Below are positions 54,990-63,019 of a DNA stretch of 64,000 nucleotides, piece after piece. The stretch covers positions 4,337 to 68,336 of the forward strand of contig CAKTQM010000003.1 of NCBI GenBank assembly GCA_934597125.1. Reading direction: 5' to 3'. Below the pieces are notes generated by a model that was not told where the DNA came from, ran no database searches, and saw nothing but the letters and a program-made list of their open reading frames with translations. The first letter of the stretch is position 1; each line of letters starts with the position of its first letter. This DNA is from an uncultured Oscillospiraceae bacterium. GTDB taxonomy: Bacteria; Bacillota; Clostridia; Oscillospirales; Oscillospiraceae. A program made the position numbers and the translations under genes.

Positions 54990-56191
54990 GGGTACTGGTG
55001 ATCGGCGGCGGCGCCGCCGGCATGATGGCGGCCCTGACGGCGGCGGAAAACGGCCATCAGGTGACGCTGCTGGAGCGGCAGGCCCGGGTGGGCCGCAAGC
55101 TGCTGGCTACCGGCAACGGCCGGTGCAACCTGACTAACCATCACGCCTCCCCCACCCACTACCACGGCGGCGAGGGGTTTTGCGGCCCCGCGCTGGCGGC
55201 CTTTGACGTGGGCGGCACGCTGCAGTACTTTGCCGGTCTGGGCCTGCTCACCACGGCGGAGGACAGCGGGCGGGTATACCCCTTCAGCAACATGGCGGGC
55301 AGCGTGCTGGACGTGCTGCGCTTCGCTCTGGAAAACCACGGGATCGACCTGCGCACCGCCTGTCCGGTGACAGGTCTCCGGAAAAAAGACGGCCGCTTTC
55401 TCGTCCGCACGGAAAGCGGCGATGCGCTCACCGCCGACCGCGTGATCCTGGCGGCGGGCGGCGCGGCGGGCGGCAAGGTGGGCGGCGTCATGGACGGCTA
55501 TCAGCTGGCCGGAAGTCTCGGCCACCACCGGACGGCGCTGTACCCCTCGCTGGTGCAGATCAGGACGGAGCCCACCTATCCCCGCGCCCTGAAGGGCGTG
55601 AAGGCCGAGTGCGGCGTCACCCTCCGCCGGGGCGGCGAGACCGTGGCGCAGAACCGCGGCGAGGTGCTGTTTACCGAATACGGCGTCAGCGGGCCGGCGA
55701 TCTTTGATCTCTCCCGCGCCGCGGCCACGGCCGGCGGCACGCTGTGCTGCGTGCTGAACTTCTTCCCCGACTGGGAACAGCGGGAGGTGCTGGACTGGCT
55801 GCGGCAGCGGCGCGCCAACGCGGGCGAACGCGAGGCGGGCACGCTGCTGACCGGCGCGCTCCACAGCCGTTTGGGGCAGATGGTGTGCAAGGCGGCGGGC
55901 TTCACCAGCCAGCGGGCCGCCGGACTGGACGACGCGGCATTGCAGCGCATCGCGGCGCAGGCGGTGGGCTTCCCCCTGCCCGTCACCGGCGTGTGCGGGT
56001 TCGATCAGGCCCAGGTGACGGCGGGCGGCCTGCGGTGCGACGAGTTCGACCCCCGCACCATGGAAAGCCGGCTGGTGCCCGGCTTCTACGCCTGCGGCGA
56101 GGTGCTGGACATCGACGGCGACTGCGGCGGCTACAACCTGCAATGGGCCTGGAGCAGCGGCCGGATGGCCGGACAGCTCCGGACGATCTGA
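54986..56191 (+). CDS. NAD(P)/FAD-dependent oxidoreductase (BaiN/HI0933 family)
   Basis: A 401-residue flavoprotein. The FAD Rossmann motif is VLVIGGGAAGMMAAL, followed by ERQARVGRKLLATGNGRCNLTN, and the C-terminal motif is FYACGEVLDIDGDCGGYNLQWAWSSG. This is the HI0933/YhiN family; some gut-clostridial members (BaiN, RdsA) reduce bile-acid or drug-like enones, but most have unknown substrates. The start overlaps ruvX by 4 bp. No bai genes are present, so I would not infer bile-acid metabolism. Confidence 0.92.
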   Translation: MRVLVIGGGAAGMMAALTAAENGHQVTLLERQARVGRKLLATGNGRCNLTNHHASPTHYHGGEGFCGPALAAFDVGGTLQYFAGLGLLTTAEDSGRVYPFSNMAGSVLDVLRFALENHGIDLRTACPVTGLRKKDGRFLVRTESGDALTADRVILAAGGAAGGKVGGVMDGYQLAGSLGHHRTALYPSLVQIRTEPTYPRALKGVKAECGVTLRRGGETVAQNRGEVLFTEYGVSGPAIFDLSRAAATAGGTLCCVLNFFPDWEQREVLDWLRQRRANAGEREAGTLLTGALHSRLGQMVCKAAGFTSQRAAGLDDAALQRIAAQAVGFPLPVTGVCGFDQAQVTAGGLRCDEFDPRTMESRLVPGFYACGEVLDIDGDCGGYNLQWAWSSGRMAGQLRTI

Positions 56192-56529
56192 CCCCGTAAA
56201 TTTCGATAGTGCGGCGGACGGGCGGAGGTGCCCGTTCCGCCGCTTTTTTCCGTCCCCGCGCACTGTTCGCCGGACATTTTCCATCCCATCTGGCACATAT
56301 ACCATCATTCTGCCTAAAAGGCGGGGCGATATTTGTACATTTCCGGCAGCAGGGTTCCCTTGCAATCCACAGCGGTTTCCCGTACAATAGAACCATAGGA
56401 CGATGCCCCATGGGGCATGCTGCTTTTTACAGGTATGTAAAAAGCAAATCCCATTCTTTTCCCGCGGGAAGCCCCCTATACGGCGCATCACAGGAATTTG
56501 AGAGATGCAACAAGGAAAGCGAGGTTTTT
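56192..56529 (+). promoter_or_regulatory. Leader of the second surface-protein gene, with promoter and paired palindromes
   Basis: No gene. A promoter TTGCAA (56360-56365), 17 bp, TACAAT (56383-56388) precedes two palindromes in the transcribed leader: ATGCCCCA/TGGGGCAT (56403-56418) and TGCTTTTTAC, loop AGGTAT, GTAAAAAGCA (56421-56446). They are separated by two bases. The leader then runs about 80 nt to the start codon. The layout matches the leaders of the other two large surface-protein genes. Confidence 0.65.
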
Positions 56530-57885
56530 ATGAGAAAACGGATCATCACACTCCTGCTGGGTCTGATGGCAGCCATCGCCCTGCTGACCGTCACCGCATG
56601 GGCGGTGGAACCGCCACTCAAACTCTCCAAGCAGGAGGCCCAGAAACTGATCGGCAGCATCACGCTGCAATGCAGCGAACATCAAAATGTGCTGAACTTC
56701 ACCGATATTGCACGAATTAACGATTTTTCCCTCGACCCGAAACCCACAGCAGCAGACAATTATGACGGCAAGCTGACAGTCAACGCCGTTCCCTTCGTGG
56801 ACTATTGGAACGGTAAAACCAACGATGATCCCCACCATATAATCACCGGAGAGAAATCCGCCGAGTTCGATGTGAAGTACACTGCCAGCGAAGGATGGAC
56901 ACTGATAGGCGCAGACGGCAAGCCAGTGACTGATCCTCCCGGCGTCATCTTTTACGTGTCCTGCCAGAAACCGGAACCGCCTGCACTGACGCTTCTAAAC
57001 GATGCAAAGGTTTATATTCGCCTCGCAAATACGTCAGATGATATTCTCTACACTCCGCAGGGCAACTGGTACGATGCCAATATCTCCGATAAGAATATTT
57101 CGTGGGACAACTGGAACAACACATGGATCTGCCGCATTCCGGTGGATGTGGACGCGATCTTGAAGCAGTACGCCCAAGATAACGGCGGCAACTTTGTGGC
57201 GCCGCCGGATTCCTGTATCTGGGGGAAATATGACTTGGTTAACCAACAGTGGACGTGGTACGGCAACGAGCCCGCCGCTGACATCTACGCGCTTCCCGCA
57301 CCCACTCTGGATGATTTGAAAGGCATTACCGTCAACATCAACTGCAAGGACGGCAGCCATGCCGCCAAGAACTTCGCCCTGACCTCTTTCGGTCAGTTGA
57401 GCGGAAGCTGGGTACGTGATGAATTTTCTTACGAATACGAATACCATTTGACCCTGACAAATGCCGCCGCCAAGGACTTTGTGGCGCAGTACGGTGCAGA
57501 TGTGGGCAAGACCCATTCTCTGGACGGTGTCACCGGTCAGATGGCGCTGACTTGGTATCAAGGTGAACCTGACAAGTCGTCCCTTGATGGCGGCATCGCG
57601 GTCTACGCCGATCCGGAAATAGACTCTGATCAGAAGAAGGAACACTGGGAGCTGGTGGTGGATAACACATTCAACATCACCGCCGCCTGCGTCCCCGATA
57701 CGCCGCAGGATAACACCACCACGACCACGCGCCCCCGCCGCAAGCCCGCCGCCGCGCCCGTGCAGGCGGACGATACCACCATCTCCTCCGCCAAGACCTT
57801 TGACGGCGGCATCGCCCTGTACGCCGGCCTGACCCTGCTCTCCACCACCGGCGCCGCGCTCCTCCACAGAAAAAAGGACAACTAA
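56530..57885 (+). CDS. Secreted surface protein with C-terminal membrane anchor
   Basis: A 451-residue exported protein of unknown function. A signal peptide (MRKRIITLLLGLMAAIALLTVTAWA) precedes a beta-rich, Trp- and Asn-rich ectodomain (about 30-390). A Thr/Pro/Arg linker (TTTTTRPRRKP) leads to SAKTFDGGIALYAGLTLLST, a membrane helix and the HRKKDN tail. The end resembles clostridial anchors of the form NPKTGDxGIALYxGLxLLSTTG, but the TG pair is replaced by TFDG. Base composition is more AT-rich than its neighbours, perhaps indicating transfer. The start follows GCGAGG. Confidence 0.82.
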   Translation: MRKRIITLLLGLMAAIALLTVTAWAVEPPLKLSKQEAQKLIGSITLQCSEHQNVLNFTDIARINDFSLDPKPTAADNYDGKLTVNAVPFVDYWNGKTNDDPHHIITGEKSAEFDVKYTASEGWTLIGADGKPVTDPPGVIFYVSCQKPEPPALTLLNDAKVYIRLANTSDDILYTPQGNWYDANISDKNISWDNWNNTWICRIPVDVDAILKQYAQDNGGNFVAPPDSCIWGKYDLVNQQWTWYGNEPAADIYALPAPTLDDLKGITVNINCKDGSHAAKNFALTSFGQLSGSWVRDEFSYEYEYHLTLTNAAAKDFVAQYGADVGKTHSLDGVTGQMALTWYQGEPDKSSLDGGIAVYADPEIDSDQKKEHWELVVDNTFNITAACVPDTPQDNTTTTTRPRRKPAAAPVQADDTTISSAKTFDGGIALYAGLTLLSTTGAALLHRKKDN

Positions 57886-57897
57886 AGCGTAAAAAAA

Positions 57898-57924
57898 GAA
57901 CGCCCCGCCGGGGCGTTCTTTTTT
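57898..57924 (+). terminator. Terminator after the second surface-protein gene
   Basis: GAACGCCCC, loop GCC, GGGGCGTTC, TTTTTT. A-run upstream allows function for the convergent lipoprotein gene too. Confidence 0.9.
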
Positions 57925-57931
57925 CACCTCC

Positions 57932-58594
57932 TCACGGCCGGTACACGCGGCTGATGCCGGTGATCTGGCCGCCGGTGACGGTCACCGTGGTGTTGTCGGG
58001 AAGAAAGCTCCCCGTGTCCTTCGTCAGATACTCCGCCAGCTGGTCGGCAGTCACCGTGACCTCGCCGGCCTCCAGATCGGCGCTGTCCTGCAGCTGGCAA
58101 TCGGAGCTGACGGGCAGCGTCACAGCGCCCACCTCATGGAAGGTCTTGCTGTCGTCAGCGCCCACGGCGTACAGGGTGCCGCCGTCGCCGCCCATCAGGG
58201 TCAGGCCGTCCTGCTCATAGCCGCCGTTGATAACCACGCCGTTGGTGGTGTCGATACTGGCAACGACCACCTCCCTGCCGTCTGCCACGATGGTGTCGCC
58301 CACCTTCAGCTGGGAGACCTCCGCCGCGTCGTACAGCTCATAGCTGCAAACCTTCACGTCCAGAGTCATCTTGCCGCCCTCGGTGTGCAGGGCGGCGGCG
58401 TCAAAGGACACCGGCAGCGTGGCATCGGTGATGCTGTTCACGTCGATGCTGTCGGGCAGGGGCTCCACCCGCAGCGTCTCGCTGCCGGCGGGATCGTTGG
58501 TATTGCCGCCGTCGGCAGGGGTATCGGTATTGCCGCAGCCCGCCAGCGCCAGCGCCAGGCACAGGGCCAGCAGAAATGCAAATCCTTTTTTCAT
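57932..58594 (-). CDS. Lipoprotein of unknown function
   Basis: A 220-residue lipoprotein with signal peptide and lipobox LALAGCG (Cys20), a short Asn/Asp/Gly linker and a beta-rich domain (e.g. LKVGDTIVADGREVVVASID and VGAVTLPVSSDCQL). I do not recognise a family. The start follows AAAGGAG. It is monocistronic, converging on the surface-protein gene. Confidence 0.78.
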   Translation of the reverse strand: MKKGFAFLLALCLALALAGCGNTDTPADGGNTNDPAGSETLRVEPLPDSIDVNSITDATLPVSFDAAALHTEGGKMTLDVKVCSYELYDAAEVSQLKVGDTIVADGREVVVASIDTTNGVVINGGYEQDGLTLMGGDGGTLYAVGADDSKTFHEVGAVTLPVSSDCQLQDSADLEAGEVTVTADQLAEYLTKDTGSFLPDNTTVTVTGGQITGISRVYRP

Positions 58595-58778
58595 GGTTCA
58601 AATCTCCTTTTCCGTTGTATTTCGTCGATTTGCGCCCCGGTGACTGATTCCCCCGGAGCGGAAGCTATCCTATCACCTCCCCGCGCAAAAAACAAGCGCC
58701 GCGGAAAAAGGTTTGCGGATTGTTCATAAATCACACAACGTCAAATTGTAAACTTTTCTTTATCCCCTCTCCTTTCCA

Positions 58779-58807
58779 TTGCAAACGGACGGCAGGCGTG
58801 GTATGAT
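58779..58807 (+). promoter_or_regulatory. Promoter of the LTA-synthase-like gene
   Basis: TTGCAA (58779-58784), 17 bp, TATGAT (58802-58807) with a TGG extended -10, 72 bp before the start. The rest of the 58595-58878 gap is AT-rich and holds nothing else recognisable. Confidence 0.65.
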
Positions 58808-58878
58808 ATCAGGACTGCCGTTTCGGCATATTACGATGGTTTCCGCCCCCACAGGGCGGCAGGATAAAGGAGACCCTT

Positions 58879-61002
58879 ATGGAAGAGAAACACACCCGTC
58901 TGGAACAGCAGCCGGCGGAAGCCCCCAAGCGAACGCTGTGGCCCCTGTTCTTTTTGCCCCTGTCCCTGTTGTATCACGAGCTGCTGCTGCGCCTGTGCGA
59001 CCGCAGCATCCTGTTCTGGGACACGCCGCTTCTGTATATCGTGCTGTTTTCCGCCGCGGGCGGGCTGCTGCTGGCGGCGCTGCTGGATCTGCTGCCGCCC
59101 AAAGCCGCCCATGTGATCACCTATATCCTGTGCGGCGCGTGGACGGTACTGACCTGCATCGAGCTCTGCTGCAAGAGCTATTTCAAGACCTACTGGGGCC
59201 TGAGCTTCATCACCCAGATGACCGGCAATGTGGTGGGCAATTTCTTCACCACCATGCTGGAGATCATCTGGGGCCGGATCATTTTCATCCTGCTGGCCTT
59301 TGTGCCCCTGGTGCTGCTGATCGTGCTGCGCCGCCATCTGCTGCCCGGACGGCGGCTGAGCGTGCGCTGCCGCGCCGTGGCGGTGGTGGCCTTTGTGGTG
59401 TGTCAGGCAACGGCCTCCGCCCTGTGCTATACCGGCGAGGATCGGGCCGACTACACCTATAACTACGTCACCGACCGTGCCGTGCCCCGCTTCGGTCTGG
59501 CGGCCACCATCCGGCTGGAGGCCCAGTACGGCCTGTTCGGCCTGCCGGACACACCGGTGATCCAGGTGGACGAGCCGGTGCCGGATCAGGAGCCGGACGA
59601 GCCGGTGGTCTACGACTACAACAAGATGGATCTGGACTTCAACGCCGCCTCCGACCTGGTAGGCGGCTCCACGCTGGAGAACATGCACAAGTATTTCAGC
59701 AGCATCACCGCCAGCCAGAAAAACGAGTACACCGGCATGTTTGCCGGCAAGAACCTCATCCAGATCACCGCCGAGGCCTTCTCCCCCTACGTCATCAGCA
59801 AGGAGCTGACGCCCACCCTGTACAAGCTGACCCACGAGGGCTTCGTGTTCACCAACTACTACCAGCCCGGCTGGGGCCAGTCCACCACCGGCGGCGAGTT
59901 TGCCCACATGACCGGCATCATCCCCACCTGGGTCAACGGCAACCTCAGCTTCTACGCCAGCCATCAGGACTACATGCCCTTCGCCCTCGGCAACCAGTTC
60001 CGCGCCCTGGGCTACACCACCGTGGCCTATCACAACAATGCCTACACCTACTATAACCGCCATCTCACCCACCCCAATCTGGGGTATGACTACTACGGTC
60101 AGGGCAGCGGCCTGAACGTCACCGGCCCCGGCTGGCCCTACTCCGATCTGGAGATGATGCAGCTGACCGCCTCGTCCTATATCGAGGATTATGTGAAGAC
60201 CGGCAAGCCCTTCCACGCCTATTACATGTCCGTCAGCGGCCATGCCAACTGGGGCTGGGGCAACGCCATGTCCGCCAAAAACCGTGAAGCCGCCGTGGCC
60301 GCCTATCCCGACGCCTCCCAGCCGGTGCAGGGCTACATCGCCGCCAATCTGGAGCTGGAATACGCCCTGACCTACCTGCTGGAGCAGTTGGAGGACGCAG
60401 GCATCGCCGACGACACCGTCATCTGCATGACCGCCGACCACTATCCCTACGCCCTGGTAACGGATGACGTGGACTACTATCAGGAGCTCAGCGGCAGGCA
60501 GGACAGCGAGCTGGATATCTCCCGCTACCAAAACACCTGGCTGCTGTGGAGCGGCAGCATGGAGCAGAGCGTCACCGTCAACACCCCCTGCTCCGCCATC
60601 GACATTCTGCCCACCGTCAGCAACCTGTTCGGTCTGGAATTCGATTCCCGTCTCATGTCCGGCCGTGACGTGTTCGCCCAGAACTATAACGCCTCTCAGG
60701 CCAGCACCTGCATGCCGCTGGTGATCCTGCCCACCAACCGGGGCTACAGCTGGATCACCGCCGCCGGCACCTACGACGCCAAGACCCGCACCTTCACCCC
60801 CAACTCCGGCATCACCGTGGCGGACGATTACGTCAAGACCGTCTCCGCCCTCATCGACGCCAAGTATTCCTACGCCCGCCAGCTGATCCAGTACGACTAT
60901 GCCGGCGTGGTGCTGCACCACCCCCAGGCCACCCACGTGATACCCGCGCCTCCCAAACCTCCCGCCGCCAGCTCCCCTGTGGATGGCGAGGCGGTGGAAT
61001 AA
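58879..61002 (+). CDS. LTA synthase family protein (membrane sulfatase)
   Basis: A 707-residue membrane phosphoglycerol-transferase-type enzyme. Five membrane helices occupy about residues 20-190, followed by an extracellular alkaline-phosphatase-fold domain. Probable metal ligands and nucleophile: Glu in LIQITAEAFSPYV, a threonine in GQSTTGGEFAHMTG, and Asp-His in CMTADHYPYAL. The C-terminus has a Pro-rich tail (PAPPKPPAASSP). It should polymerise glycerophosphate or decorate a surface glycopolymer. Start follows AAAGGAG. Monocistronic with a terminator at 61023-61052. Confidence 0.9.
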   Translation: MEEKHTRLEQQPAEAPKRTLWPLFFLPLSLLYHELLLRLCDRSILFWDTPLLYIVLFSAAGGLLLAALLDLLPPKAAHVITYILCGAWTVLTCIELCCKSYFKTYWGLSFITQMTGNVVGNFFTTMLEIIWGRIIFILLAFVPLVLLIVLRRHLLPGRRLSVRCRAVAVVAFVVCQATASALCYTGEDRADYTYNYVTDRAVPRFGLAATIRLEAQYGLFGLPDTPVIQVDEPVPDQEPDEPVVYDYNKMDLDFNAASDLVGGSTLENMHKYFSSITASQKNEYTGMFAGKNLIQITAEAFSPYVISKELTPTLYKLTHEGFVFTNYYQPGWGQSTTGGEFAHMTGIIPTWVNGNLSFYASHQDYMPFALGNQFRALGYTTVAYHNNAYTYYNRHLTHPNLGYDYYGQGSGLNVTGPGWPYSDLEMMQLTASSYIEDYVKTGKPFHAYYMSVSGHANWGWGNAMSAKNREAAVAAYPDASQPVQGYIAANLELEYALTYLLEQLEDAGIADDTVICMTADHYPYALVTDDVDYYQELSGRQDSELDISRYQNTWLLWSGSMEQSVTVNTPCSAIDILPTVSNLFGLEFDSRLMSGRDVFAQNYNASQASTCMPLVILPTNRGYSWITAAGTYDAKTRTFTPNSGITVADDYVKTVSALIDAKYSYARQLIQYDYAGVVLHHPQATHVIPAPPKPPAASSPVDGEAVE

Positions 61003-61022
61003 GTTCTCCCTTCTCTCAAGAA

Positions 61023-61052
61023 ATGTCCCTCTGAAAAGAGGGGCATTTTTTT
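61023..61052 (+). terminator. Terminator after the LTA-synthase-like gene
   Basis: ATGTCCCTCT, loop GAAA, AGAGGGGCAT (one wobble), TTTTTTT. Confidence 0.85.
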
Positions 61053-61285
61053 CTGCCGGTTGCCCTGTCCGATGCAACAGCTCCCTGTTTTTCCTTTTCA
61101 GGTATAACGGAGACGGCCACATAACGCCGGTCGAAAGAACCGGGGAAAGCCTATGGGAAAAGAAAGTGGATGCATCTGCATGCACCTGATGCCAACACAA
61201 ACCGCAACCCCAAAAAACAAAGAAAACTGCAATGTTAAAAAACCCCCTGGTTCCCCCTTAACAAATTGCCGGTTTTTCCGGTCAA

Positions 61286-61318
61286 TGTGGAAAACTTTGT
61301 GGAAAATATGTGGAAAAC
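61286..61318 (+). promoter_or_regulatory. Three helically phased TGTGGAAAA repeats upstream of the terminase gene
   Basis: TGTGGAAAA begins at 61286, 61298 and 61309, so spacing is 12 and 11 bp, about one helical turn. The complement TTTTCCACA differs at one position from the DnaA box TTATCCACA. A perfect TTATCCACA is at 62784-62792, after the terminase gene. This could bind DnaA or another protein. The rest of the 61053-61370 gap has no recognisable gene. Confidence 0.5.
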
Positions 61319-61370
61319 TCCACACACCTTCCTCTCTCCCACACCATTACCGATCCAAAGGAGGTATTCT

Positions 61371-62738
61371 ATGCCAGACAACGAAACCATTCAGCTGACT
61401 CTTCCCTATCCCAACGAAAAGCAGCAGCGCTTCTTCGAGAGCACCGCCAAATACACCGCCTTCGGCGGCGCGCGGGGCGGCGGCAAAAGCTGGGCCGTGC
61501 GGGTCAAGGCCATTCTGCTGGCCCTGCACTACAGCGGCATCCGCCTGCTGATCGTCCGCCGCACCTATCAGGAGCTGGAAAACAACCACATCCGCCTTCT
61601 GCGTCCCCTGCTCCACGACGTGGCGGAGTACAAGGCCGCCACCCGCACCTTCACCTTCCGCACCGGCTCCACTCTGGAGTTCGGCTACTGCGCCGGCGAC
61701 GGCGACATGGATCGCTACCAGGGCGCGGAGTACGACGTGATCTTTCTGGATGAGTGTACCCAGCTCAAGGAGCAGTGGATGCGGCAGTTTGCCGCCTGCC
61801 TGCGGGGCGTCAACCGCTTTCCCAAGCGGATCTACTACACCTGCAACCCCGGCGGCCCGGGCCACAGCTACATCAAGCGGCTATTCATCGACCGCCGCTT
61901 CGAACCCGGCGAAAATCCCGACGACTACCGCTTCATCCCCGCCCGCGTCACCGACAACACCGCGCTGCTGCGGGCTCAGCCGGATTACCTGCAGCAGCTG
62001 AAGGCCCTGCCCCGCCGTCTCCGTCAGGCGTGGCTGGACGGCCGCTGGGATATCTTTCAGGGGCAGGTGTTCAGCGAATTCACCGATGATCCCACCCACT
62101 ATGCCGACCGCCGCTTCACCCACGTCATCCCCGCCTTTGACATTCCCCGTGAGTGGCGGGTCTACCGCAGCTATGACTTCGGCTATGCCAAGCCCTTCTC
62201 CTGCGGCTGGTGGGCGGTGGATCACGATGGCGTGCTGTACCGTATTCTGGAGCTGTACGGCTGTACCACCACTCCCAACGAGGGCGTGCTGTGGACACCG
62301 GACAAGCAGTTCGCCGAGATCCGCCGCGTGGAGAACGAGCACCCCTACCTGCGGGGCCGCACCATCACCGGCGTGGCCGACCCCGCCATCTGGGACGCCA
62401 GCCGCGGCGAAAGCATCTATGAAACGGCGCTGAAATACCGTCTCTACTTCCAGCGGGGCGATAACCGCCGCGTGGCGGGCTGGATGCAGCTCCACTACCG
62501 TCTGGCCTTTGACGACGAGGGCTATCCCGGCATGTACGTGTTCGACACCTGCCGCGGCTTTCTGCGCACGGTGCCCGCCCTGCTGTACAGCGACACCGAC
62601 GCCGAGGATGTAGACACCCGCCAGGAGGATCATATCGCCGACGAGACCCGTTATTTCTGCATGTCCCGCCCCCTGGCTCCCCGCCGCGTCACCGCCGCCG
62701 CCAGGCCGCTGGATGATCCCCTGGAGCTGTGCCGCTGA
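61371..62738 (+). CDS. Phage terminase large subunit, solitary
   Basis: A 455-residue DNA-packaging motor ATPase/nuclease. Walker A is FGGARGGGKSWAVRV, Walker B is YDVIFLDECTQL, and motif III is YYTCNPGGPGHSYIKRLF. The C-terminal nuclease has acidic residues in RSYDFGYAKPFSCGWWAV and GVADPAIWD. All key residues are present, so it looks functional. No small terminase, portal, capsid or tail gene is adjacent. The start follows AAAGGAGG. Whether it serves a domesticated particle or is a phage relic is unclear. Confidence 0.92.
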   Translation: MPDNETIQLTLPYPNEKQQRFFESTAKYTAFGGARGGGKSWAVRVKAILLALHYSGIRLLIVRRTYQELENNHIRLLRPLLHDVAEYKAATRTFTFRTGSTLEFGYCAGDGDMDRYQGAEYDVIFLDECTQLKEQWMRQFAACLRGVNRFPKRIYYTCNPGGPGHSYIKRLFIDRRFEPGENPDDYRFIPARVTDNTALLRAQPDYLQQLKALPRRLRQAWLDGRWDIFQGQVFSEFTDDPTHYADRRFTHVIPAFDIPREWRVYRSYDFGYAKPFSCGWWAVDHDGVLYRILELYGCTTTPNEGVLWTPDKQFAEIRRVENEHPYLRGRTITGVADPAIWDASRGESIYETALKYRLYFQRGDNRRVAGWMQLHYRLAFDDEGYPGMYVFDTCRGFLRTVPALLYSDTDAEDVDTRQEDHIADETRYFCMSRPLAPRRVTAAARPLDDPLELCR

Positions 62739-62811
62739 GGGCGCTCCGCGGATAAGGGGAAAGGTGTTCCCTTCCCCGAAAATTTATCCACAGGAAAATG
62801 TGCCTTTGCTC

Positions 62812-62840
62812 TTGACAACCACCACCGGATATTGTATAAT
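62812..62840 (+). promoter_or_regulatory. Promoter of tRNA-Cys
   Basis: TTGACA (62812-62817), 17-bp spacer, TATAAT (62835-62840): a full consensus sigma-A promoter, 21 bp before the tRNA. Confidence 0.95.
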
Positions 62841-62861
62841 GTCCCTCGGACATCGCGCCTT

Positions 62862-62936
62862 GGTGACATAGCCAAGTGGTAAGGCAAGGGTCTGCAAAAC
62901 CCTCATTCCCCGGTTCAAATCCGGGTGTCACCTCCA
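62862..62936 (+). tRNA. tRNA-Cys (anticodon GCA)
   Basis: A 75-nt tRNA. The acceptor arms GGTGACA (62862-62868) and TGTCACC (62926-62932) pair perfectly; the discriminator is T, as expected for cysteine, and CCA is encoded. The anticodon loop reads TCTGCAAAA, with GCA between AGGG/CCCT arms, and the T-arm is CCCGGTTCAAATCCGGG-like. It is single and followed by a terminator and an integrase gene. Confidence 0.97.
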
Positions 62937-62942
62937 AACAAA

Positions 62943-62975
62943 ACTCCCGAAACACCTGTGTTTCGGGAGTTTTTT
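62943..62975 (+). terminator. Terminator after tRNA-Cys
   Basis: ACTCCCGAAACAC and GTGTTTCGGGAGT form a stem followed by TTTTTT. It also lies 45 bp past the stop of the convergent integrase gene. Confidence 0.9.
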
Positions 62976-63019
62976 CATGCCCGTAAACAGGTTTTAGCCT
63001 TATTTTTAGCCTTATTGGG

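Noticed and set aside
54986-56191. BaiN-like flavoprotein as evidence of bile-acid dehydroxylation
   Set aside because: The HI0933 family is broad, and no other bai gene is in the window.
57589-57620. Internal DGGIAVYA resembling the C-terminal DGGIALYA anchor motif of the same protein
   Set aside because: It is not followed by a hydrophobic helix, so it is probably coincidence.
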